NCBI GenBank assembly: GCA_038237665.1
Contig: JBBRYK010000007.1
Location: 1-64,000, forward strand
From: JBBRYK01 sp038237665
GTDB taxonomy: Bacteria > Actinomycetota > Thermoleophilia > Gaiellales > Gaiellaceae
Direction: 5' to 3'
Length of the DNA: 64,000 bases
Part shown: piece by piece, positions 42,393 through 49,917 of the stretch
Position numbering within the stretch: position 1 is the first letter of the stretch
Layout: each line of letters opens with the position of its first letter
Translations under genes and position numbers: made by a program
The notes under the pieces: generated by a model
Database searches by the model: none
Seen by the model: the letters and a program-made list of their open reading frames with translations, nothing else
Told to the model about the DNA's origin: nothing

Positions 42393-42839
42393 TCAGGCGG
42401 CGACGGATTGTTCCAGGTGCTGGTGCGACGGGCAGTAGTCCCGCTCGGGAAGCGGCGTGCGCTGGCACGGCTTGCCCTTACGCGTCGTCGCCCGGCACCG
42501 GGCCACGCCTCCGTCGAAGGCGCCCGCCTCGATCTGCTCGTCGATGAAGGCCACCGCGGCGGCAACGCCCTGGCTCACGACCGAGGCGACCTGCGCTTGC
42601 GCGGTGATCGGGAAATAGCGCCGGATGTCCTGGAAGAGCGTCCGGTCGGGGTTTGCGAAGTAGTGCGGATCCCGCGCCAGCCGCTCCATCGTCTGCTCGC
42701 AGTGCGCAAGCACCTCGCGGCGGTACTCCAGGCCGACTTCCGAGCTCACATAGGGATCGATGAGATCCTTAATCGTCCTGTATATGGCTCTGGAGTATTG
42801 ATACATGCAGCTCTCGATGAGCTCGATTCGCTCGTCCAT
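42393..42839 (-). CDS. Hypothetical protein with C-terminal CxxxT..C...C..H zinc motif
   Basis: 148 aa from ATG 42839 (an ATG at 42860 would add seven residues). The helical N-terminal part (ERIELIESCMYQYSRAIYR) is followed by a short Cys/His cluster, CRATTRKGKPCQRTPL and YCPSH, which resembles the small zinc motif of DUF5763-like proteins. The upstream region is AT-rich for this sequence. Function unknown. Confidence 0.65.
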   Translation of the reverse strand: MDERIELIESCMYQYSRAIYRTIKDLIDPYVSSEVGLEYRREVLAHCEQTMERLARDPHYFANPDRTLFQDIRRYFPITAQAQVASVVSQGVAAAVAFIDEQIEAGAFDGGVARCRATTRKGKPCQRTPLPERDYCPSHQHLEQSVAA

Positions 42840-42964
42840 GTGAGTATCACGCGCTCCCATTAATTAGCCGCAAAGCTTTGTTAAGCGGGGGTTAATCTTT
42901 GAACCGGCCTCGCGCCTCCGTGAGTCTAACCAGATTCAGGCCGTGTTACAAAGTCTCGGCCTGA

Positions 42965-42982
42965 GTTGTCTAATCAGACAAC
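42965..42982. promoter_or_regulatory. 18-bp inverted repeat
   Basis: GTTGTCT-AATC-AGACAAC is a perfect 7-bp inverted repeat between two minus-strand genes. It may be the terminator of the SPOR-like gene or an operator for the downstream gene. No U-run follows. Confidence 0.4.
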
Positions 42983-42996
42983 GAAGGTTTAGCCGC

Positions 42997-43785
42997 TCAC
43001 GGCACTATTTTCCGCGTATACGCCTGCGCAAACGTGCTCTTTGCCGTCGAGAGGTTGCCCTCCGCCTGCGCAAGCGTGTCGAAAACGCCGCTGAACACGA
43101 CGTAATAGCCGGGCGTCAGGCTGGAGAAGTTCGACGAGTCGAGCACACCGACATCCGTCAGCCCGGCGTCGAGCGCCTTCGTCGCCAGCTTGCGAGCTGA
43201 GGCGAGGCCGTCGCTGTGGGCGACGGAAGCGAGGATCACGGTGTAGCCGCTCTTGCCGGCCGGCCACTTGATCGGAGCAGCGGGCGGGGGGGGCGGCGGG
43301 GACGGGGGCTCGGTCGTCGTCGGTGTCGTCTCCGTCGGCGTCGTCTCGGTGGAGGTCGTTCCCGTGGTCACGGTCTCGGTCGACGTCGTCCCCGTCGGCG
43401 TCGACGACGTGCCTGTGCTGCCCGTGTCGGTCGTCGCGATGATCGTCCCACCGCCGCGCTTCTCCTTGTCGGAGGTCGTCACCAGGATCGCGACCGTCGC
43501 CCCCGCGATCGCGACGACGAGACCGAACACGACCGGCCAGATCCAGTCCCCCGGATACCAGCGGGCATGACGTCTCCAGGTGCCCGCGAGCGCCGGAATG
43601 ACGTTCGCGGCGACGAAGCCGCGGACCAGAGGGAGACGCAGCCCGCACTCGAGGCAGTACTCCTGCCCCGGCGCATAGGGCGAACCGCACCGTGGACATG
43701 TTCCGGCAGCCGCGTCGCGGGGAGGCCCCGGCTCGGGTGCACGGCTCTCAGGCGGCGGAGGGGCCTGCTCGTCGGGCGGGGGCAC
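42997..43785 (-). CDS. Zinc-ribbon, membrane and SPOR-like domain protein
   Basis: 262 aa: a Pro-rich start, a zinc ribbon CPRCGSPYAPGQEYCLECG (about 30-48), one membrane helix (about 80-103), a long Thr/Ser/Pro linker (TTSTETTPTETTPTTTE) and a C-terminal SPOR-like fold (GYTVILASVAHSDGLASARK, GYYVVFSGVFDTLAQAE). SPOR domains bind denuded peptidoglycan at division sites. The GTG start is directly next to the stop of the upstream zinc-ribbon gene (TAAGTG), so the pair is co-translated. Confidence 0.75.
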   Translation of the reverse strand: MPPPDEQAPPPPESRAPEPGPPRDAAAGTCPRCGSPYAPGQEYCLECGLRLPLVRGFVAANVIPALAGTWRRHARWYPGDWIWPVVFGLVVAIAGATVAILVTTSDKEKRGGGTIIATTDTGSTGTSSTPTGTTSTETVTTGTTSTETTPTETTPTTTEPPSPPPPPPAAPIKWPAGKSGYTVILASVAHSDGLASARKLATKALDAGLTDVGVLDSSNFSSLTPGYYVVFSGVFDTLAQAEGNLSTAKSTFAQAYTRKIVP

Positions 43786-44448
43786 TTACTGCTCCCAGGG
43801 ATCCCTCGGGGCCTCCGGGGCGGGCTCCGCCCGCCACGAGCCGCCGGTGTCGCCCGCCGCGGCGGGCTGATCGGTGGATGGCGAGGCCGCCGGTGGGGTC
43901 TCCTGGGCCTGGCGCTCGGCGGACGAGGGCGCAGCTGTCCCGCAGTTGCCGCAGAAACGCGCGTCGGCGGGAAGCGGGTGCCCGCAGTTCGTGCACGAGA
44001 CCACAGCCTCACTGGTGGGCCGCCCGCAGTTGGCGCAGAAGTGGGAGCCGTAGACGAGCGGTGCCCCACACTCGCAGCGCGCCGCCTGGACCTGCTGGCG
44101 GGTGGTCACGAGGACTGCGTCGAGGTCCTGGATCCTCGCCTCCATCCCGAACACGTCCTCGGCCTGCTCGCGCATCAGATCCTCGCGGAAACGATCGCGC
44201 CTGAACATTTCGAGGATCAGGCCGCCGAGGTCGCGGATGCGATCCTCACGGGCGCGGACGAGCGCGCGGCGCTCGCGGCGGAGAGCGCCGGGGTGGTACG
44301 GCGGCCGTCGCGGCGCCGGTGGGGCTTCGGGAGGCGGAGCAGCCTCCGGAGCCTGCTCCGGCGCGCCGGTCTCGCCCTCCTCGGCGTGAGTCGACGCGTC
44401 GGGCGGCGGTCCCGCCGGACGTCGCCGAAAGAGCGTTATACGGGCCAT
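43786..44448 (-). CDS. Double zinc-ribbon protein
   Basis: 220 aa: Pro/Ala-rich N-terminus, a helical region (GGLILEMFRRDRFREDLMRE, about 75-115) and two zinc ribbons, CECGAPLVYGSHFCANCG and CTNCGHPLPADARFCGNCG (about 125-170), then a disordered tail. It is upstream of and abutting the SPOR-like protein; both have zinc ribbons, so they may work together at the envelope. No known family function. Confidence 0.7.
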   Translation of the reverse strand: MARITLFRRRPAGPPPDASTHAEEGETGAPEQAPEAAPPPEAPPAPRRPPYHPGALRRERRALVRAREDRIRDLGGLILEMFRRDRFREDLMREQAEDVFGMEARIQDLDAVLVTTRQQVQAARCECGAPLVYGSHFCANCGRPTSEAVVSCTNCGHPLPADARFCGNCGTAAPSSAERQAQETPPAASPSTDQPAAAGDTGGSWRAEPAPEAPRDPWEQ

Positions 44449-44528
44449 GAAATCGCGGCAACTCTACTAGGTTCTTCGGTTTTCCCAAACGCGGTTGACC
44501 CGCGCTCGGTGCGGGGACTCGGCCGGTC

Positions 44529-44534
44529 TACACT
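44529..44534 (+). promoter_or_regulatory. -10 box (TACACT) of the thiolase gene
   Basis: TACACT ends 5 nt before a GTG (44540) and 8 nt before the next codon, ATG (44543). Either gives a leaderless start. Confidence 0.45.
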
Positions 44535-44542
44535 TGCCCGTG

Positions 44543-45712
44543 ATGACAAGCGACGCCCTGATCATCGACGCCGTTCGCAGCCCGATCGGGAAGCGAAACG
44601 GCACGCTTGCGAGTGTTCGGGCGGACGAGCTGGCCGCCCAGGTGCTCAACGGCCTGGTCGGCAGGCACGACTTCGACCCCGGTGAGATCGACGACGTGCA
44701 GATGGGCTGCGTCTCGCAGGTGGGCGAGCAGGCGCTCAACGTCGGCCGGGTCGCGCTCCTGATCGCCGGCTGGCCCGAGACCGTCGCAGCCGCGACCGTC
44801 GACCGGCAGTGCGGTTCCTCGATGCAGGCCTGCTTCACGGGGGCCACCGCGATCCGCACCGGGGAGCTCGATCTGGTCGTCGGTGCCGGCCTGGAGTCGA
44901 TGTCGCGGGTGCCGATGGGTTCGAACCTTGGTCCCGACGGGTTCAGGGGGTTCTCCGAGAAGCTCCTGGAGAAATGGCAGATCGTCCCGCAGGGGATCTC
45001 AGCCGAGGTCATTGCCGACGAGTGGGAGCTGTCGCGCGAGGATCTGGACGCCTACTCGCTCGAGTCGCACCGCCGGGCGGTCGCTGCCATCGACGAGGGC
45101 CGCTTCGAGAACGAGATCGTCCCGATCGAGGTTTCCAACCCGCATGTGGGCGTGCTCTTCGGCGTCGACGAGACGCCCCGCCGGGACACGTCGGCCGAGA
45201 AGCTCGCAACACTGCCGCCCGCCTTCAAGGAGGACGGCAAGGTGACGGCCGGGAACTCGAGCATGATCGTCGACGGCTCGGCGGCGGTTCTCCTCGCCAG
45301 CGAGCGGAAGGCCTCGGAGCTCGGGCTCGAGCCCCGCGCCCGGTTCGTCTCCTTCGGGCTGGCCGGCGTCGACCCCTACCGGATGCTGCACGGGAACCCG
45401 CAGGCGTGCAAGAGCGCGCTGGCCAAAGCGGGTTTGACCTGGGACGACATGGCCGTGATCGAGGTGAACGAGGCCTTCGCGTCGGTCGTTCTCCAGTTCC
45501 TCAAGGACACCGGCCTGCACGACCGGTGGGAAGCGGGCGACGTGAACCCGAACGGTGGCGGCATCTCGCTCGGCCACCCCCTGGGCGCGACCGGCTCGCG
45601 GATCACGGCCACGCTGCTGAACGAGCTCGAGCGCCGCGAGGCGAGGTACGGGATCGCCTCCATGTGCATCGGGCAGGGCCAGGCGATCGCCGGCATCGTC
45701 GAGAGAATCTGA
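44543..45712 (+). CDS. Acetyl-CoA acetyltransferase / thiolase
   Basis: 389 aa. It condenses or cleaves beta-ketoacyl-CoA in fatty acid or acetoacetyl-CoA metabolism. The three catalytic elements are present: DRQCGSSMQA (nucleophilic Cys near residue 90), GGISLGHPLGATGSR (His near 347) and SMCIGQGQAIA (Cys near 377). A NEAFASV motif (near 310) is also present. Monocistronic or with the small gene after it. Substrate chain length cannot be told from sequence. Confidence 0.93.
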   Translation: MTSDALIIDAVRSPIGKRNGTLASVRADELAAQVLNGLVGRHDFDPGEIDDVQMGCVSQVGEQALNVGRVALLIAGWPETVAAATVDRQCGSSMQACFTGATAIRTGELDLVVGAGLESMSRVPMGSNLGPDGFRGFSEKLLEKWQIVPQGISAEVIADEWELSREDLDAYSLESHRRAVAAIDEGRFENEIVPIEVSNPHVGVLFGVDETPRRDTSAEKLATLPPAFKEDGKVTAGNSSMIVDGSAAVLLASERKASELGLEPRARFVSFGLAGVDPYRMLHGNPQACKSALAKAGLTWDDMAVIEVNEAFASVVLQFLKDTGLHDRWEAGDVNPNGGGISLGHPLGATGSRITATLLNELERREARYGIASMCIGQGQAIAGIVERI

Positions 45713-45734
45713 CCAGCTGACGCCGACCCGCTGG

Positions 45735-46109
45735 TTGCTCGTCCGCGGTCGCGGAGACCGGCCGCTCCCCGCGCGAGTCGTCCGGGGCGAGATCGGTGCA
45801 CACGCGTCGTCGAAACGGCCGTCGATCGAGCCCGGCGAGCTCGCGGTGCTCTACGCAGCGGTCTGGCAGGCGATCTACGGTGTCGTCGAGATCACAGGGG
45901 TACCCGAGCACGACCCGACCCGCGAGCGGTGGGCGTGGCGGTTCCCGATCCGCCCGCTCGTCGTCGTCTCCGACCTGCACGACGCTCCACCCATCGAGGC
46001 GGCCGGGATCTTCCCGCAGAGCCTCTGGCGCCACTCACACATCCGCTTGACCGAGGGGCAATTCGACGCGGCCCGCTCCCTGATCGAGGCCGCGGTCCCG
46101 TCCAAGTAA
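45735..46109 (+). CDS. EVE/PUA-like small protein
   Basis: About 124 aa from a TTG; the true start could be a few codons upstream. The pattern GELAVLYAAVWQAIYGVVEITG ... RWAWRFPIRPLVVVSDL ... LWRHSHIRLTEGQF resembles EVE-type PUA-like folds that bind modified bases, but this is a tentative recognition. Its stop codon TAA lies inside the first of two identical palindromes. Confidence 0.55.
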   Translation: MLVRGRGDRPLPARVVRGEIGAHASSKRPSIEPGELAVLYAAVWQAIYGVVEITGVPEHDPTRERWAWRFPIRPLVVVSDLHDAPPIEAAGIFPQSLWRHSHIRLTEGQFDAARSLIEAAVPSK

Positions 46110-46174
46110 CACTGTGTTACAAGCGACACCGGCGCCGTCCGGAGCGGAACCGGGGACAAGTAACACTGTGTTAC
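46103..46174. repeat. Twin 18-bp palindromic repeats
   Basis: CAAGTAACACTGTGTTAC occurs twice, at 46103-46120 and 46157-46174; each contains the perfect palindrome GTAACAC-T-GTGTTAC. The copies are identical and 54 bp apart. The first contains the stop of the EVE-like gene. Between them is GC-rich sequence. They could be operators, recombination sites or the ends of a small mobile repeat. Confidence 0.65.
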
Positions 46175-46183
46175 TAAGTTGTT

Positions 46184-46333
46184 CTAGAGGCGCGTGAGCT
46201 CGGCCCACGGGCTGACGGTGGTCAGGAGCGGCCCGTCGCCCGCGAACGGCGAGCTCCCGTTCGAAACGTCGAGGCCGCTCAGCTGTGGAGCGACGCCGGC
46301 TGCCGCCGCCGCAGCGAGCAGTGCGGCGATCAC
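46184..46333 (-). CDS. 49-aa remnant of a secreted protein
   Basis: The GTG overlaps the antiporter stop (GTGA). A hydrophobic N-terminus (IAALLAAAAAAGVAPQLSGL) is followed by FAGDGPLLTTVSP. In my recollection this ending leads into SPNGDGFRD-type FlgD/Ig-like secreted proteins, but here the frame runs into WAELTRL and stops 10 nt from the twin palindromes. Probably a truncated gene. Confidence 0.4.
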   Translation of the reverse strand: MIAALLAAAAAAGVAPQLSGLDVSNGSSPFAGDGPLLTTVSPWAELTRL

Positions 46334-47347
46334 GACCGCGTCTTCGCGCGCTCGAACAGTCGCCGAAGCCCGTCGACGTCCTGGATGTCGGTCACCGCAT
46401 GGACCTCGTCACCCGGCTGGAGCTGCGTCGGCCCGTCGGCGGCGAGCTCCGTCTTGCCGCGGCGGATCCTCGTCACCCAGCTGCGGTCACCGATCGGCAG
46501 CGAGCCGATCCGCTCGCCGTCGGCGCGCGAGCCGGGGGCGACGACGAAGCGGCGCACTCCGGGAGGCCCCGACTTCCGCATCGGAATCCCGAGCCGCGCG
46601 GCGACGAACGGGATGGACGTGCCCTGGACGACGACCGAGAAGCACACGACGACGAACACGATGCCGTAGAGCCGTCGCGACTCGTCGACTCCCCGGAGGA
46701 CCGCGAAGGCGGCCAGCAGGATCGGGACGGCACCACGCAGGCCGCCCCACATCACGAAGATGCGGTCCCGCCAGCGCATGCGGAACGGGAGCAGCAGCGG
46801 GCCGACGGCCAGCGGGCGGGCGATGAGCGCGAGGATGAGCGCGAGCAGGAGGCCGTCGAGCCACTGATTCGAGTGGCGGAGGTCGCTCAGGTGGATCGTC
46901 AGGCCGAGGGTGGCGAAGACGACCATCTCGGCGAGGTTGGCAAGCGAGATGTGGAAGCGCTCGATCTCGCCCTTGTACGGCGCGCGCGCGTCGCCGACGA
47001 GGAGCCCGGCGACGAAGACGGCGAGGAAGCCCGAGCCGTGCGCGATCGAGGCGACGCCGTAGATGACGCCGGCCGCGGCGAGCGTCCGGATCGCATAGAG
47101 GCCCTGCCCCGGGAGGGCGATCCGCCGCATCACCTTGAGCAGGATGGCCACCGATCCGCTCGACGTCGCGAATCGAGAGCACGTGCTCGAGGCGCGCGAA
47201 GATGCCCGACCCGACCGCAGCGACCACGAGGAAGAGGGCCGGCGCGGGAATCGGAAAACGCTCTGCGACCTTGCTCAGACCGACGGCGGCGGAGAACGCC
47301 CCGGCGACCACGAGCACGATCAAACCGAAGTCGGTGACCTCGACCAC
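46330..47347 (-). pseudogene. CPA-family K+(Na+)/H+ antiporter with internal deletion and frameshift
   Basis: The N-terminal piece (47347 to about 47150) encodes two helices: DFGLIVLVVAGAFSAAVG and FPIPAPALFLVVAAVGSG, ending HVLSIRDVERI. The C-terminal piece (from about 47151 in another frame) runs from VMRRIALPGQGLYAIRTLA through six or so helices (SGFLAVFVAGLLVGD, VMWGGLRGAVPILLAAFAVL) to a TrkA-C-like domain (ERIGSLPIGDRSWV). The roughly 150 residues that normally join them, with the ion-binding helices, are missing and the frames do not match, so it cannot make a working antiporter. Confidence 0.7.
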
Positions 47348-47425
47348 GGGGCCATTCTCGCGAGGTTGCGACCGGCCTGCTTCTTGCGGATACCCCCTGA
47401 ACGGAAGTAGCGTTGAGGGGTTTCC

Positions 47426-48604
47426 GTGTACGTCCACGACCGGATCGACAACAACGAGCGGTTCCGCGAGCGCCGCAGGCGGGCGCGTCGACGTCGCCAG
47501 ATCAGGCGCGCGCTCGCCGGAGCGGTCCTGCTCGGTGCGGTTGCCGGGGTCGCCCTCGGCGCCGCCTTCATCACCCACAGCGGGACGGTCACGCTGACCG
47601 ATCTGGCCGGTGGCAAGCTCAAGGCGCGGCCACATCCGAACCCGCTCCCCTTCGAGGTTCGCGGCGTCCACGTGACGATGGCGCTCGCCTCGCTCACCGG
47701 CAAGCTGGACGAGTACATGGCCCTGGAAGGCTGGGGCCTGAACACGATCGAACTCGACGTCAAGGACGAGAACGGCGAGGTCGGTTTCGTCTCACATCGC
47801 TACGCACCGCTCGCGGCCGAGATCGGCGCGGCGAAGCGCTACTACGATCCGGCTGCGGCCGCCCGCAAGGCGCACGCGCGCGGGCTGTACCTGGTGGGGC
47901 GCGTCGTCGTCTTCGAGGATCCGATTCTCAGCGAGAAACGGCCCGACTTCGCCCTGCACACGACGGACGGCGGGGTGTGGCACAACAACGGCGGCCTCGG
48001 CTGGACGAACGAGTACGACAAACGGGTCTGGAAGTACAACGTCGACGTCGCAGCCGCAGCGGCGCGCGCCGGCTTCGACGAGATCCAGTTCGACTACGTG
48101 CGGTTCCCGAGCGACGGCGACCTCTCACTGATCGTCTACAACGGGAAGCGGAACGAACCCAAATCGAAGACGATCACCGACTTCCTCACCTACGCCGCAG
48201 CACGGCTGCACCCGCTCGGCGTGCGCGTCTCGGCCGACCTGTTCGGCCTGGCCGCGACCCACGACCTCGGCATCGGCCAGGCGCCGCGGAAGGTCTCTCG
48301 CGTGCTCGACGCGATCTACCCGATGGTCTACCCGTCGCACTTCGCGCCCGGCGAGTACAACCTGACCGATCCGAACTCCGATCCCGGCCGCACGGTCGGG
48401 TTTGCGCTCGCCGACTTCCGGCGCCAGCTGTCCGGGCGGCGGGCGCGCCTGATCCCGTGGCTCCAGGACTTCTCGCTCGGGCGCACCTACACGATCGACG
48501 ACGTCCGCGCCCAGATCCTCGCCGCGCGGGAGGCCCACGCACGCGGCTTCCTGCTCTGGAACGCCGGAGGCGTGTACTCGCACGACGCGCTCGCCGCCGG
48601 CTGA
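47426..48604 (+). CDS. Putative glycoside hydrolase (DUF4015), membrane-anchored
   Basis: 392 aa: basic N-terminus (RERRRRARRRRQIRRAL), one membrane helix (about 30-50) and an outer TIM-barrel domain of the DUF4015 glycoside-hydrolase-like family. Landmarks are VRGVHVTMALASL, NTIELDVKDENGEVGF, KAHARGLYLVGRVVVFEDP, GFDEIQFDYVRFPSDG (catalytic-like acidic residues near residue 220) and YPMVYPSHFAPGEY. It probably acts on envelope polysaccharide. GTG start; a TAGCGT box lies 12 nt before it. Confidence 0.85.
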   Translation: MYVHDRIDNNERFRERRRRARRRRQIRRALAGAVLLGAVAGVALGAAFITHSGTVTLTDLAGGKLKARPHPNPLPFEVRGVHVTMALASLTGKLDEYMALEGWGLNTIELDVKDENGEVGFVSHRYAPLAAEIGAAKRYYDPAAAARKAHARGLYLVGRVVVFEDPILSEKRPDFALHTTDGGVWHNNGGLGWTNEYDKRVWKYNVDVAAAAARAGFDEIQFDYVRFPSDGDLSLIVYNGKRNEPKSKTITDFLTYAAARLHPLGVRVSADLFGLAATHDLGIGQAPRKVSRVLDAIYPMVYPSHFAPGEYNLTDPNSDPGRTVGFALADFRRQLSGRRARLIPWLQDFSLGRTYTIDDVRAQILAAREAHARGFLLWNAGGVYSHDALAAG

Positions 48605-48681
48605 GCCCGCCTGCCTGGGCTTCACTCTTTCTTTACAAACCGCTTAGCCAAAACACACCCGAACAGCCGATACTCCGGCCT

Positions 48682-49170
48682 GTGCGGCGGTTTTTCGTCA
48701 CGGCAACGCTTGCCCTACTCACGCTTCCCGCGGTTGCTTTCGCGGGCGGCGCCGGGCCGGGCGACGGCACGCTCGCGATCTCGAACGCCACCGGCAGCGT
48801 CAGCATCGCCGTCCGCGGCGCCCTGATCGGCCAGCTCGACAAGGGCCGGCTCACGCTCGAGGATCCCAACCCGAACGACGGCATGGCCCCCGTCGTCTCC
48901 GGCTACGCGAGCAAGAAGGACCTGACGGACACCAAGGCGCTGTACTCCGGGAGCGACGTCCGGTTCCGGATCATCGGCGGCTTCTTCCGGGCGAAGATCA
49001 TCGGAAGCGGCATGGACCTTTCGATCGTCGGCAAGGGGAGCATTACGCTCGGACCTTCTGTCGGTCTGCTCACGGCGGGCACCTACTCGTTGAACGGCGC
49101 GGTGCCGCAACTCTTTCCGACCGTACTGACAAGCCTCCAACTCGCTGCTGCCACGCCCGGCGGCGGCTAG
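48682..49170 (+). CDS. Secreted beta-rich hypothetical protein
   Basis: 162 aa with a clear signal peptide (RRFFVTATLALLTLPAVAFA) and a mature part rich in Gly, Ser, Thr and Leu (ISNATGSVSIAVRGALIGQL, GSDVRFRIIGGFFRAKIIGSG). No family recognised. GTG start; GATACT ends 7 nt before it. It precedes a two-component system by 23 nt and may be functionally linked. Confidence 0.65.
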   Translation: MRRFFVTATLALLTLPAVAFAGGAGPGDGTLAISNATGSVSIAVRGALIGQLDKGRLTLEDPNPNDGMAPVVSGYASKKDLTDTKALYSGSDVRFRIIGGFFRAKIIGSGMDLSIVGKGSITLGPSVGLLTAGTYSLNGAVPQLFPTVLTSLQLAAATPGGG

Positions 49171-49193
49171 GCCTTCTGGCATCCTGGAACGGC

Positions 49194-49904
49194 ATGGCCA
49201 CCGGGAAAGCACAGACAGTTCTGGTCGTCGAGGACGAGGCGTCGATCGCTTCGTTCGTCGCGCTCTACCTGAAGAACGCCGGTTACGCCGTGCAGACTGC
49301 GGCCACCGGCGGCGATGCGCTGGTCAAGGCCGAGAGTGAAAACCCGTCGCTGATCGTCCTCGATCTGATGCTTCCGGACATCGACGGCGTCGAGGTCTGC
49401 CGTCAGATCCGGCATCGGTCCGACGTGCCGATCCTGATGCTGACCGCGCGCGACGAGGACGTGGACAAGATCATCGGGCTGGAGGTCGGGGCGGACGACT
49501 ACCTGACCAAGCCGTTCAACCCGCGGGAGCTCGTCGCCCGCGTCAAATCGATCCTGCGTCGCGCGACGCCCGAGCGCCGGCAGCTCGAGAGCGCGCAGAT
49601 CCGGCACGGCGACCTGCACGTGGACGCCGGCCGGCGCGAGGTCAAGGTGGGCGACGAAGAGATTCAGCTGGCGCCGAAGGAGTTCGACCTCCTCTGGGAG
49701 CTGCTCGACCATCGTGGTCTCGTGCTCACGCGCGACCAGCTGCTCGAGCGTGTGTGGGGGTATACGTTCGCGGGCGACACCCGGACGGTCGACGTCCACG
49801 TCCGCCAGCTCCGCCGCAAGCTCGGAGACGCCTCGCCGATCGTTACCGTGTGGGGAGTGGGCTACAAGGTTTCGCCGGCGAAGAACGGCGGCCCGCCAAG
49901 CTAA
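49194..49904 (+). CDS. OmpR/PhoB-family response regulator
   Basis: 236 aa. Receiver domain 1-125 with VVEDEAS (acidic pocket), VLDLMLPD (phosphoacceptor Asp near residue 59), LTARDE and DDYLTKPF (conserved Lys). DNA-binding winged helix about 138-230 (LAPKEFDLLWELLDHRG, RTVDVHVRQLRRKLG, VWGVGYKV). Paired with the sensor kinase that starts 13 nt later. Confidence 0.95.
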   Translation: MATGKAQTVLVVEDEASIASFVALYLKNAGYAVQTAATGGDALVKAESENPSLIVLDLMLPDIDGVEVCRQIRHRSDVPILMLTARDEDVDKIIGLEVGADDYLTKPFNPRELVARVKSILRRATPERRQLESAQIRHGDLHVDAGRREVKVGDEEIQLAPKEFDLLWELLDHRGLVLTRDQLLERVWGYTFAGDTRTVDVHVRQLRRKLGDASPIVTVWGVGYKVSPAKNGGPPS

Positions 49905-49917
49905 CCAGGCGACCAGC

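Noticed and set aside
44900..44930. GGTTCGAACC-like sequence considered as a tRNA T-arm
   Set aside because: It lies inside the thiolase coding region and has no cloverleaf partners.
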